Shown: one piece after another, positions 23,654 through 34,075 of the stretch
Numbering within the stretch: position 1 is the first letter of the stretch
How the letters are laid out: each line of letters begins with the position of its first letter
NCBI RefSeq assembly: GCF_963259705.1
Contig: NC_081844.1
Span: 43,527,341-43,591,340, forward strand
Direction: 5' to 3'
Length of the DNA: 64,000 nt
DNA from: Myotis daubentonii
Taxonomy: Eukaryota > Chordata > Mammalia > Chiroptera > Vespertilionidae
The notes under the pieces: generated by a model
What the model was told of the DNA's origin: nothing
Seen by the model: the letters and a program-made list of their open reading frames with translations, nothing else
The model's database searches: none
Position numbers and translations under genes: made by a program

Positions 23654-24692
23654 CCTTGTTGAGAGAGTATTTTGCTCACCATCATACTCCTAGTACCTGG
23701 ATGAGAATAGATGTTTGTTAAATGAATGAATTAAAATATACAATAACTTTCCATCAAACAATCCGTGTCAAGTATATCCATATTCTTAGCCATTAGAGGA
23801 TTTCCCATCACACATGGTTCACATTTGAATGTCCATATTCAGAAACATGGCTGGGTGTTCCTAAAATTTACTCATTTTTGGATGGCAGAAACAAACCAAA
23901 GATTAAAATGTTGCTGACATGCTTGGTGATTAAGATAGGAAACAATTCTTTAGAACCTTTAAAAGCGGCATTTATTTAATATAGCCCAATTTTCATTAAA
24001 CAAATCATACAAATTAAGAGTGTTAACACATATTATAATGAGGGCTTAAGTTGAAATCTGAATGAAAATATAAAAAAATAAAAAAATTATTTTTTGTTGC
24101 GATCCAAGAAAGATCATTGATGAACATGTCTCCTTAAAATTATATTTGTTTGATGTGAGAGACCAAGCAAAGGCATGTATTTGGCATTTGCTCCATGTCT
24201 GCAGGTGTTCCAAATCAAACTAGAACAATAATGTTCTACCAGTTCAGCAGAGGGATGCTTATGAGGTGTGGAAATCAGAATTTATTGATAGTTACTGCTA
24301 TACATTAAGCTTTGAAGAAAATAGGTGAAAAAACTTGAAGGTCTTAAGGCACTCCATAATCTAGGGCTAATTTTTTCATAATGTCCACATGCAATGGTTT
24401 CAGATTACGCAAACCCACATTGGAGTGGGACAAGGTAAGTAGGCTAGAGGTGACATCTGATCTTTACGTGGTACGTCCTTTTTAGATAGCTATAAGTGAT
24501 ACCTCTCTTTACACATTCACAGTATATGTATAGCAAAATATCCTCCTTGGTTTTTTCTCTTGCTCTTTAGGCTATATGATAAATACGTTAGGGTTGACAT
24601 ATATAGAAGAGATTTATAGTCCTATTGAGGAAGAAAAATTGAGAAAATTTCCTGATGTGTATGCTGTTTACTTGTCATTTTTATTATATTTA
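23652..24692. other. Unassigned sequence
   Basis: A/T-rich unique-type DNA. No gene or repeat recognised. Confidence 0.4.
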
Positions 24693-25211
24693 CTAGAGGC
24701 CCGGTGCATGGATTCATGCATGGGGGAGGGGGGGTCCCTCAGCCTGGCCTGCACCCTCTTGCAATCCAGACCCCGCAGGGGATGTCCAACTGCTGGTTTA
24801 GGCCCGATCCCCACGCGGCAGTTGGACATCCCCTGAGGGATATAGCAGTGTGTCAAGTAGCTGGTGGCCAGGGAGGAGCCCGCGCAGAGGATGGGTGCCA
24901 CTCATGCTCATCCTGGTCCACTGCACCTGCCACCACCTCTCAGTAGTGCTGCTGAGGAGTTGGGAGACATAGGTAAACATGCATATAATGTTGGGTGGCT
25001 AAAATGGCTGCACAGCTGTGAGCCTGGCTTTTGGCTGAGCCGTGCTCCCCCTTTGGGAGCCCACTGGCCACCAGGGGGAAGCTCCTGCATTGAGCATCTG
25101 CCCCCTGGTGGTCAGTGCGTGCCATAGTGACTGGTCGATCAGTTGTTCCAGTTGTTCCAGTTGTTCCAGTTGTTTGGTCATAACGGTCGCTTAGGCTTTT
25201 ATATATATAGA
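24693..25211 (-). mobile_element. Helitron (non-autonomous)
   Basis: Antisense: starts CTAGAGGCCCGGTGCATGGA and ends GGCTTTTATATATATAGA, flanked by A and T. The 3' hairpin is GTGCATG..CATGCAT. It contains three and a partial fourth AGTTGTTCC units at 25141-25173, and a 38-bp segment (24970-25007) that recurs inverted outside the element. Confidence 0.9.
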
Positions 25212-25634
25212 TTATTATTTTGCTATCAACTCTAGTCATCTGCTCCATTCCTTCATGGCTTTCAATGAAGGGTGAAGTACTGGACACATGTAGTATAAAA
25301 CCATTCAAGTAACAGTGGAAAGTCTTCCACGCACAGGCACTAGCTTAGGTTAGAGGCAAAAATGAGTATAACATACAATTACGTTTTAAATATCATGTAA
25401 GAAATTATTTTGAAAGATTTGTTGATGTAATAAAAAAAGCCTTCTTAAGCAACCAAGGTTCATCTTCACGATAGGGTTACCAACATGATGCTGATGTTTT
25501 CCTTATTTGCCATTTTTCCTCTAAATAATTATTTTAGGAACATTGACCTAGACCATTTCCATTTTAGCCACCCAATATTATATGCATGTTTACCTACCTC
25601 AATATATGTTGATTTACATCTACTCGTGCACATA
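25212..25634. other. Unassigned sequence with repeat arm
   Basis: A/T-rich; contains the inverted 38-bp arm at 25559-25596. No gene. Confidence 0.4.
25559..25596 (-). repeat. Inverted copy of Helitron interior
   Basis: Matches the reverse complement of 24970-25007 at 37 of 38 positions (the one mismatch is at 25576). The arms are about 550 bp apart; one lies in a Helitron and one outside it. Similarity stops sharply on both sides. Confidence 0.9.
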
Positions 25635-25650
25635 TATATTACCTACTTTT

Positions 25651-25870
25651 TTTTTTTAAGATATATTTTATTGATTTTTTACAGAGAGGAAGGGAGAGAG
25701 ATAGAGAGTTAGAAACATCGATGAGAGAGAAACATCGATCAGCTGCCTCCTGCACATCTCCTACTGGGGATATGCCCGCAACCCAGGTACATGCCCTTGA
25801 CCGGAATCGAACCTGGGACCCTTCAGTCTGCAGGCCGACGCTCTATCCACTGAGCCAAACCGGTTTCGGC
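25651..25870 (-). mobile_element. VES SINE, young
   Basis: Complete antisense VES with a perfect 16-bp target duplication TATATTACCTACTTTT (25635-25650 and 25871-25886). Near-identical to 14936-15161 and carries the same GGTTTCGGC head. Confidence 0.95.
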
Positions 25871-25979
25871 TATATTACCTACTTTTAAAAGGAATTGCTG
25901 CAATACCTGAGTATTCCCATATTTTCAAGTTCAATTTTTTAAACATTCATAGATTGAAACTTAGCCATTGGTTGTATTT

Positions 25980-26170
25980 GATAATAATGAGAGCTGGCAG
26001 TCATTGATTGCTTACTGTGTGCTTTAATACAGAATTTCATTTAATATTCACACATTCTTACTTGCATTATATGAAGGTACAAAATGATGCTTAGGGAGAT
26101 TATGTAACCTTCAAACAGTTGTATTCTACATGATATGACCAAAACCATGTAGATCATCTTGACCTCCTAT
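25980..26170 (-). repeat. MIR fragment
   Basis: Antisense MIR: 'cattgattgcttactgtgtgc', ATTTCATTTAATATTCACAC, and a degraded 'gcttagggagattatgtaacctt' block. Old and diverged. Confidence 0.5.
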
Positions 26171-26747
26171 TGTGGAAGAATTAACAGGACTACTTAAGGA
26201 TTGAAAGCAAGGTCTGCCTCAGGTGAAAGTATAGAGCTGAAGTCTATTTTTTTTCCTTTATTCCTTTTTCTGGTCTCCATATGCTTTTTTTTCACCCTAT
26301 GAAAACCCTTTCCCTAGTTGAAAAACAGACAACCACTAGGAGTTAGTTAAAACTTGAAATTAAAATATACAGAGGCTAACAGCTGGAATTCTACAGGACA
26401 GTCTTTCACCAAATGTTAATGGGTGTGCCTCAAATAGTTTTTTCTATTCAAATGAGTTTGGGAAATCCTGAGTTTAAAAATGTAAACAGTTTTTTGAAAT
26501 CATAGGTTTCCCACACCATAACTTTAGGAATCCATGTATCTATCTGTCAACCATCTATCACTTATGTATGTTCTTTTTCTTCCTCCATATCCATAAACAT
26601 TTTCTATAGTCATTTACTAGAATGCTAATTTTGAAAATGAGTTTGTAAAAGCTATTTAATTCATATTACATTTTTTAAAGCCTTAAATTAATGGAGGATA
26701 TATGTCCAGGGAAACTGCCTACCCAAGAAGAAGATAATGTAGAGTGA
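26171..26747. other. Unassigned sequence
   Basis: A/T-rich; nothing recognised. Confidence 0.4.
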
Positions 26748-26754
26748 ACAAATG

Positions 26755-26966
26755 CTTTTTTAAAAAAAATATATTTTATTGATTTTTTACAGAGAGGAAG
26801 GGAGAGGGATAGAGAATTAGAAACATCGATGAGAGAGAAACATCGATCAGCTGCCTCCTGTACGCCCCCCACTGTAACCCAGGCACATGCTCTTGACTGG
26901 AATTGAACCCGGGACCCTTCAGTCCACAGGCCAATGATCTATCCACTGAGCCACACCAGCTAGGGC
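26755..26966 (-). mobile_element. VES SINE
   Basis: Antisense VES with A/T tail, ACATCGATCAGCTGCCTCC core, and a deletion between the core and CCCAGGCACATG. A short ACAAATG duplication flanks it (26748-26754 and 26967-26973). Confidence 0.9.
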
Positions 26967-26973
26967 ACAAATG

Positions 26974-27310
26974 TTATTTTTAAGTGCCAAATTAACAAGT
27001 TGTTCCTGAATAGCCCAGATCACCTTATCTCAGTATGTTCTGTATCTAAAGGAAGCACTCTTTAAGTTCAAAGAACTTTCAAAAGTAGTTGGGTCTTTAT
27101 AAAAATTTCTCTAGGAAGTAACAGTGCCTTGCACACAATCCTACACTTCCTCATTCATGTCTCCCCTCTTCCCAAAATTCTACTTCTCAGGCCACTGCTC
27201 AGCTCTTTGCTTTCTTTTCTACTATCCATCTACTCATGCTGCCTTTCTCCTTTTACTTCCCTTCTTCTCCTCTCTTCTCTAGTTTCCTTCATGTCTACAA
27301 GATCAACATC

Positions 27311-27311
<1 letters not shown>
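26974..27311. other. Unassigned C/T-rich sequence
   Basis: Pyrimidine-rich toward the CA repeat. No gene. Confidence 0.4.

Positions 27312-27364
<53 letters not shown>
27312..27364. repeat. (CA)n microsatellite
   Basis: Pure CA run ending exactly where the Helitron pair begins. Confidence 0.98.
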
Positions 27365-27368
<4 letters not shown>

Positions 27369-27835
27369 AGGCCTGGTGCACAAAAATTTGTGCACTCGAG
27401 GGGGGGGGGGTCCCTCAGCCCAGCCTGTGCCCTCGCGCAGTCTGGGACCCCTCGGGGGTTGTCCACCTGCTGGCTTAGGCCCGCACCCCAGGGGATCAGG
27501 CCTAAGATTGCAGTCAGACATCCCTCTGGCAGCCCGGGAGCCTTCGGGGGATGTCCACTTGCCAGTGGGGAGCAGGCCTAAGCTGCAGTCGGACATCCTA
27601 AGGACTGCTGAGGAGGCGGGAGAGGCTCCCGCCATCACCGCTGTGCTGGCAGCCGTCAGCCTGGCTTGTGGCTGAGCAGAGCTCCCCCTGTGAGAGCACA
27701 CTGACCACCAGGGGGCAGCTCCTGCATTGAGCGTCTGCTCCCTGGAGGTCAGTGTGTATCATAGTGACCAGTCATTCCCAGTCATTCTGCTGTTAGGGTC
27801 AATTTGCATATTACCCTTTATTATATAGGATAGGA
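27365..27835 (-). mobile_element. Helitron unit B, second copy
   Basis: Antisense: CTAGAGGCCTGGTGCAC start with hairpin GTGCACAAAAATTTGTGCAC, and TTATTATATAGGA at its far end (27830), followed by an extra TAGGA (27831-27835). It reads collinearly with unit B at 9897-10355 along its length. Confidence 0.88.
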
Positions 27836-28306
27836 TAGAGGCCTGGTGCACAGTGGAGGCCAACTGGTTTGCCCTGAAGGGTGTCCTGGATCAGAGTGGG
27901 GGTCCCACTGGGATGCCTGGCCAGCCTGGGTGAGGGGCTGAGGGCCGTTTTCAGGATGGCCACAGCCCCTTCAGGGTAGGGGTCCCCACTGGGTGCCTGG
28001 CCAGCCTGGGTGAGGGGCTGATGGCTGTTTGCAGGCTGGCCACAGCCGCGGGCTGGAAGCAGGTTTCTGGGATTTATTTATCTTCTATAATTGAAACTTT
28101 GTAGCCTTGAGTGGAGCTCAGGGCTGGCAGGGCAGGCGGGAAGCTTGGCTTCCTCCATTGCCAGGGGCAACCTAAGCCTCCTGCCCGCTCCAGCTCCGTG
28201 GCCGCCTTAGTTGGGTTTATTTGCATAATCGCTCCTGATTGGATGGTGGGTGTGGCTTGTGGGTGTAGCAGAGGTATAGTCAATTTGCATGTTTCTCTTT
28301 TATTAG

Positions 28307-28307
<1 letters not shown>
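27836..28307 (-). mobile_element. Helitron unit A, second copy
   Basis: Antisense: begins TAGAGGCCTGGTGCAC (the terminal C of CTAG's complement is absent), contains GGCTGGCCACAGCC and ATTTATCTTCTATAATTGAA, and ends CTTTTATTAGA before T. Collinear with 9223-9896 but with fewer internal repeat blocks. Confidence 0.85.

Positions 28308-28308
<1 letters not shown>

Positions 28309-28358
<50 letters not shown>
28309..28358. repeat. (TA)n microsatellite
   Basis: Pure TA run between the Helitron pair and the tail of the following VES. Confidence 0.97.
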
Positions 28359-28360
<2 letters not shown>

Positions 28361-28361
<1 letters not shown>

Positions 28362-28550
28362 TGATTTCAGGAAGGGAGAGGGTGAGATAGAAACATCAAT
28401 GATGAGAGAGAATCACTGATTGGCTGCTTCCTTCACACCCTTTACTGGGAATTGAGCCTGCAACCTAGGCATGTTCTCTGACTGAGAATTGAACCCTGAA
28501 CTCCTGGTTCATAGGTCAATGCTCAACCACTGAACCATCATGGCCAGGCC
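28361..28550 (-). mobile_element. VES SINE
   Basis: Antisense VES: TTGATTTCAGGAAGGGAGAG, GAATCACTGATTGGCTGC, and head ending CATGGCCAGGCC. Its tail region is the TA/CA microsatellite now split by Helitrons. Confidence 0.88.
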
Positions 28551-28803
28551 CTCTCTTTCTTTTTGCAAATTGCCTCTCTACTCTCCACTCCTGTCTCTAG
28601 CACAACAAACACCATTTTCTGTAGAAAGGGAAGGAAACTTTCAAATGCTTTTGATGTATTTTAAAACCTTCTCATTTAAGAAAAATCTGAATTAAAATAT
28701 ACTAAAAAGTTTTGATGTATAAGGCCAGTTTATTTGTATTTCTTCAAATCATTTAAAATTAATAATCTGAATTTCATCAAAAGTAAGACCCTCCATATTT
28801 TAT

Positions 28804-29020
28804 TTAAAAATATTTTTATCAATTTCTTAGAGTGAGAGAAAGAAAGAGAGGGAAAGAGAGAAACATCAATGTGAGAGCAGAACATCAATCAGCTGCCTCC
28901 TACATGACCTCTACTGGGGACTAAACCCAGAACCTGGGCTAGAGCCCTGACTGGAATCGAACCAGCAACCTTTCATTACATGGGATGATGCCCAACCAAC
29001 TGAGCCACACCCGACAGGGA
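28804..29020 (-). mobile_element. VES SINE
   Basis: Antisense VES with the AAACATCAATGTGAGAGCAG core and an AACCAACTGAGCCACACCC head. Target duplication CCTCCATMTTTTAT (28790-28803 and 29021-29034) with one mismatch. Confidence 0.92.
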
Positions 29021-29041
29021 CCTCCATCTTTTATATAACAA

Positions 29042-29537
29042 CTAGAGGCCTGGTGCATGAAAATTCATGCACTGGAGAGGGGGGGTGCCTCAGCCCGGCC
29101 TACTCCCTCTCACAGCCTGGGAGCCATCAGGAGAGGTAGGCAACCCAGCCATCAGGGGAAGGTGACACCTCATCACACCTCTGCTGCTGCTACTGCCAGC
29201 AGTGCAAGCCTCGGCCAGCCCTGGTTACCTGAGCCTGGGCAGCTGGGCAGCTGGGCAGCTGCCATCTGAGGCTTGCCTGCACCTAGGGCTGGCCCTGGCT
29301 GACTGGGGGGCTGAGAGGGCTGGGGGACTCCCGAGGCAGGCATGCGGAGCAGCTGGGCCCACCTGCCACCCCGGTGGGGCTGAGGGGACTGGGTGCCACA
29401 ATCTTATGGCTATGGGCACTGCCATCTTTGAGGGCGGGGCAGTAGATGAACATATTCCCTCCTTATTGGCTGTGGATGCTGCCATCTTTGCAACAGCCTG
29501 AGGGTCAATTAGCATATTCCCTCTTTATTAGATAGGA
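29042..29537 (-). mobile_element. Helitron (non-autonomous)
   Basis: Antisense: CTAGAGGCCTGGTGCATG start with hairpin GTGCATGAAAATTCATGCAC, and CTTTATTAGATAGGA end before T. G/C-rich interior with a GGGCAGCTGGGCAGCTG repeat near 29236. No coding region. Confidence 0.9.
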
Positions 29538-29597
29538 TTATTTTATGTACTCAGAGAAACAGAATGCTGCTGATTTTTACTGCAAGCACATTTCCTT

Positions 29598-29756
29598 CAA
29601 ATATGGACCACAGATCACCAGTAATAGAATCACCTGGGGCTGCTCATTGAAAATATAGATTTCTGGACCCCCAGTGTAGGTTTATTGGAACAGCATATTG
29701 TGGCAGGATCTGGGCAGAACTAGTTTTTAAGCTTTTCAGAGGGTTCTAACCAGCAC
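29598..29756 (+). repeat. hAT-Charlie (MER5A-like)
   Basis: TGGACCACAGATCACCAG, AGAATCACCTGGGGCTG, ATTTCTGGACCCCCAGT. MER5A order; the right end abuts the duplicated L2 segment. Confidence 0.65.
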
Positions 29757-29866
29757 TTGGGGAATGCTTCATCATTTGACTGATGCTTGAGTGCCTACCA
29801 TAAGTCCGATGATATTGTATACTAAGAATTCAAAGATAAAAAGGCAGTTTCTTCCCTCAAGGAGCA
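29757..29866 (-). repeat. Duplicated L2 segment, copy 1
   Basis: 110 bp that matches 30737-30846 without gaps and with five mismatches (about 95%). The content is L2 3' end read antisense (TTGAGTGCCTACCATAAGT, CTTCCCTCAAGGAGCA). Confidence 0.9.
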
Positions 29867-30059
29867 GCAACCAGAGAAGAGGACTTCTCAAAAGCAGTGG
29901 CAGACCATTAGCAATGGCATCAATTGGGTGCTTTGCAGAAATGCAGAACCTCAAACCCTACCACAGACCCAAAGAAGCAAAATCTGTATCTTAACTACAT
30001 GCCCGGGAAATTCATAGGTACATTAAAGTTAGAGACACACCATACCCCAGGGTGGTTAA

Positions 30060-30250
30060 AGGGTGGTTTCTGGGCCAGCAGCAGCAGCAGCATCACTTAG
30101 GAACTTGTTAGAAATGCAAATTCTTAAGCCTCAATCCAAACCTAGTCAATCAGAAATTTGGGTTAGGGGGTAGGGTGGAGCCCTGATGATCTGTGTTTTA
30201 ATAAGACTCAGGTGATTCTGATGCATGCAAATGTGAGGGATCCACTGCCA
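30060..30250 (+). repeat. hAT-Charlie (MER5A-like)
   Basis: AGCATCACTTAGGAACTTGT, TAGAAATGCAAATTCTTAAG, GATGATCTGTGTTTTAATAA, GTGATTCTGATGCATGCAAA: the MER5A series in order, including a CAGCAGCAGCAGCAG run at 30078. Confidence 0.75.
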
Positions 30251-30736
30251 TAGCCTATCTTTTTTTTTAAACCCACCTAATGACAAGTGCTCATTAGGTT
30301 AACTCAAGGTAGATAGTCAGCTGAGGGCAGATACCTATTTTGCAGTCATGGTGATTAAGAGGCATTAACTAGAGTCTCAAGGGCTAAGTGAGCCTTCAAT
30401 CCCAGATATTAAAATAATAGTAGATATAACAATTGGGAAAAGACAGGTAATAAAATACTGATGAATGTTGGTCTCCATTTATGAGTCAGAGAGTGATAAG
30501 GACATTCTACACCTAAGTAATTTTTTACTTTAATCTTTTACTTTGGCTCCCTACCCCAACTCTAGTCTTCAGAGCAACCATTGACTAAGCCATCATATTA
30601 TGAGTTCTCTGTAGTATCTAATAAGTTCTATTTTGAAACACTGCCAACCTCCAAGTCAAATTCAGGACAAAAGAGTGGGTACTAGATATTTATTTTCCCT
30701 ATTTACATAAAGGGGAGAGCTAATGACGTGAACATT
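30251..30736. other. Unassigned sequence
   Basis: No gene or repeat recognised. Confidence 0.4.
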
Positions 30737-31080
30737 TTGGGGAATACTTCATCATTTGACTGATGATTGAGTGCCTACCATAAGTCAGATAATATTGTAT
30801 ACTAAGAATTCAAAGATAGAAAGGCAGTTTCTTCCCTCAAGGAGCATGCAGTCTATTAGAGAGACAACCAGAACAGCTAAATAGTTTTACTACAATATGA
30901 TGCATTGTATAATGGAGGCAGGAAATGATCATTATAACCACTGGCCTAAAAGAGTTTGAAGATGGATTTGAGGACAGTTAAGAATAACAAGTAGAAAGAC
31001 CAGTAAGCTACTGTAAGAGTTTAAGCAGGAGGCTGAACAGTGGCAAAATATAGAAGGGACATCCATATAAACGTCTTCTA
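30737..31080 (-). repeat. L2 LINE fragment, with copy 2 of duplication
   Basis: Antisense L2. The first 110 bp are the partner of 29757-29866, but here the L2 match continues: GCATGCAGTCTATTAGAGAG, AATGGAGGCAGGAAATGATC. That suggests this locus is the source copy. Confidence 0.7.
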
Positions 31081-31799
31081 AAACAGTATTTACAATTAGC
31101 TATCAATCTGCTGTTCTCACTAGAAGTAAAAAGTGACTCAGGTGATTCAAAATAAAATTTCAAAAAAATCCTTGACTTGGGAAGGTTCTGTAAAAATCAC
31201 ATTTTAAATGATCCAATAAATGTCTGATGCTTTGCAACATACCCTTTTTATTATCTCCAGCATTCCATGACTATATTGTTTATGCCAGTACTATGCTTAA
31301 TTAAGCACCATGACAATACCAATAAGACTCAGAAAGCAAGACGTGGCACAGAGCATCCAAAAATGCAGCACTCCTGGCAAGCTAAGGATAAACCTTGCAA
31401 AAAAGAGAGATGTTTCCCAGAAATTGTTTCTCTTTTCACTGAGAGATCCAAAAGTAAGAGGTTATATTCCAAGGACAAATGAGCATAGTGATCATGGCTA
31501 TGTTAGTAGTCTCAGCACTTAGAGACAAGGTATCAGGGTGTGTATTCCACACCAATGACGTGATGCTGCTTCGTACATTTTAAGAAGGGTGCCCTTATGC
31601 TTTCTTATTACAGAGTCAACAGAGGTGAGGAGAGAGGGTCTCCTATAAGCAGGACTTTTTCCAGGGAGTCCTGTCCAACATGGTTCCTCTCCAACTTTAC
31701 ATGTTCTCTTAGAATTCTTTGCATTCTTCCATCATAGCACTCATCCTTCCATTGTCCTTTTCCCTACTGAGAACAGCCAGAAGAGTGTTTGGGTTATAT
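31081..31799. other. Unassigned sequence
   Basis: Unique-type. A possible L2 trace at 31650-31790 (CATCATAGCACTCATCCTTC) is too weak to claim. Confidence 0.35.
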
Positions 31800-32740
31800 T
31801 TATATGACCATCAGTTTTATTAGCTGTTGTAGGCATAGGGGATATAGCATTGGAAAAGACAGACAGATTCCCAGTTACTAAGGAGTAAAGGTCTAGTGGA
31901 GAGAGGTCGATAGTTAAACATATACATGGGGAAATAAAGAAATAATCTCAGATAGCAATGAATGATACACAATTAACAAAACAAGGCAACAGGATGAGAA
32001 GAAATGGGGTGGGAAAGGGAATCTTTTAGCTAGAGTGTTCAGAGCTGGCCTTTCTGAGATGGTGACCTTTGAGCTGGGACCTGTGGCCATGAGCAGATAT
32101 GGGTTTTAAAAAGCATTCAGGCAGAAGGAACTGTAAATGCGCAGGCCCCGTGATTTCCTATGCTTGGAAATCTTAGGAAATAGAAACTCAGTTTACTCAG
32201 ATCCTAGCTATAGGAGTCAGGGAAGGAAAAGAGTGTTAGATGAGGTTGGAGAGGTGGGGAGGCTCTAGCTTTGCTTGCAGACCATATTGATGATAGTAAC
32301 TTGTCCTAAATGCAATAAAAAGCCTCTGGTGCATTACAAGAAAACGAATGTCAAAATCAGATTTATATATATTTTGAAAAGATCACTCTGACCATCATAT
32401 GGAAGACAAGAGAAGGGTTATTACTCAGAGGGCAGATGCTGATGTCCAAGGAAGAAAATGGTGACTTGGACCAGGTTGAGCAGTGGAGTATTTAGATTTG
32501 GAGGTTATGCCAATAGGCGTTGGTGATGAAGTAGGCTGTGAAGGAATGCGAGTTTGACTGCTAGGCTTGTGCTAAGCATCTGGGTAGATGGTGGTGCCAC
32601 TTACTGAGAAAGTATGAGGAAGATATTGGGAAGTGAGATGTCAAGTCAAGTGTTCATTTTTGGACAAATTGAGTTTGAGAGGACTATTAGACATCCGTAT
32701 GTTCTGGAAGGGTTCAGGAAACCAAGGCACATCACATGGT
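31800..32740 (-). repeat. Long L2 LINE fragment
   Basis: Antisense L2 in consensus order: 'gagatggtgacctttgagctgggacc', 'aggcagaaggaactgtaaatgcgcaggcc', AAAGATCACTCTGACC, GTGACTTGGACCAGGTTGAG, TTTTTGGACAAATTGAGTTT, CTATTAGACATCC. It is opposite in orientation to the L2 at 42900-43812. Decayed and non-coding. Confidence 0.75.
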
Positions 32741-32769
32741 GGATAGTCCTCTTAATATTTTTCTACCAC

Positions 32770-33005
32770 TCTAGAAAAGCAGTTAAGATCCTGGCCTTTG
32801 GAAGGAGACAGACCTGAGTCAGTACCTTCGTTTTCCTAATTAAACACGCCATCTTGGATAATTACCCTCTTTGAGTCTTGGTTTTTAAAGCTGGCAAATA
32901 TCTACTTCACTGGACTTTCTGGAAGATTAAATTGGAGTGTGTATGTGAAATTCCTCATGGAGTGCTTGTTTGGATCATAGTTAATGTTCAACAGCGATGC
33001 CCCGA
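32770..33005 (+). repeat. MIR SINE (old)
   Basis: AGAAAAGCAGTTAAGATCCT, GGAAGGAGACAGACCTGAGT, and 'ctttgagtcttggttttt', with a TGGAAGATTAAATTGGAGTG block. Full MIR order, highly diverged. Confidence 0.65.
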
Positions 33006-33312
33006 CTGCTGATTCTAATGGTGGTGATGATAAACTGGTTAAAGGCACAAATGCAGTGGGGGACTTCACTGGCAAGTAGAGAGAGAAAGAGTTGTGTCCA
33101 CTGCACTGAAAATCGCATCAAGTCTATTTCTCAGTAAGCAGTGTCTTCTCCGCCCCACCCCCCGCCCCCATGCTTAGGTTTCTATTATTTCAGGTCTCAT
33201 GAGGGTCAACCCTATTTCCCAAGTTAGCATACTGTGTATGTATAATTTGTTCTCCTGATCACGAATAAAGTATTTTTTTGGTATATAAGGTTTTTAAAAT
33301 GTTTACTAAAAT

Positions 33313-33609
33313 ATACAGTTGACCCTTGAACAGCATGGGTTTGAGTTGCATGGGTCCACTTATACATGCATTTTTAAAATAAATACTATAAATGTATTTT
33401 CTCTTCCCTATTATTTTCTTAATAACATTTTCTCTAGCTTATTTATACATATAATATATGTATATTACATACAAAACATGTGTTAATTGACTGAATTGTC
33501 AGGCTATTACTAGTTAAGTTTTTGGGGAATCAAAAGTTATGTGTGGATTTTGTCTGTGCAGGGCAGGTAGGTAGGCACCCTCAACCCTCATGTTGTTCAA
33601 ATGTAAGTT
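33313..33609 (+). repeat. Tigger-like DNA transposon remnant
   Basis: Left terminal repeat ACAGTTGACCCTTGAACAGC, then GGGTCCACTTATACATGC, TAACATTTTCTCTAGCTTAT and AGTTAAGTTTTTGGGGAATC; the right terminal repeat is decayed (CATGTTGTTCAAATGTAAGT). Non-autonomous, with no transposase. Confidence 0.65.
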
Positions 33610-33611
33610 GT

Positions 33612-34075
33612 GCATGACAAAAAATTTACCATTTTAACTATATTGAAGTGTAATTTTCAGTGGCACTAAGTATATACACATTGTTGTGCAACTGTCACCA
33701 CTCTCTCCAGAACATTTCATCTTCCCAAACTGAAGCTCTGTAGCCATTTAACAATACCTCCCAATTTTCCCTTCCCCAGGTTCAGCAACCATTATTATAT
33801 TTTCTGTTTCTATGAACTGGCTACTCTGGGTACCTCATTTGGCAGAATTATACAGAATTTGTCCTTTTGCAACCAGCTTACTTCAGTTAGCATAATATCT
33901 TCAAGGTTCATCCATGTTGCGGCATGTGTCAGAATTTCCTTCTTTTTATGGCTGAATAATATTCCATTGTGTGTATATACCACATTTTGTTTATCCATTC
34001 ACTTGTCAATGGATACTTGGGCTGCTTCGACCTTTTGGTTATTATGAGTAATGCTCTTATGAACATGGATATAAG
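33612..34075 (-). repeat. L1 3' region (L1MA/MB-type)
   Basis: Antisense L1: TTTACCATTTTAACTATATT, TTGCAACCAGCTTACTTCAG, TTCATCCATGTTGCGGCATG, GCTGAATAATATTCCATTGT, CACATTTTGTTTATCCATTC and a final TGCTCTTATGAACATGG. It is 5'-truncated in ORF2. Confidence 0.85.

Noticed and set aside
27303..27701. 132-codon antisense open frame
   Set aside because: Lies in Helitron unit B plus the CA repeat; its end is a string of VCVCVC.
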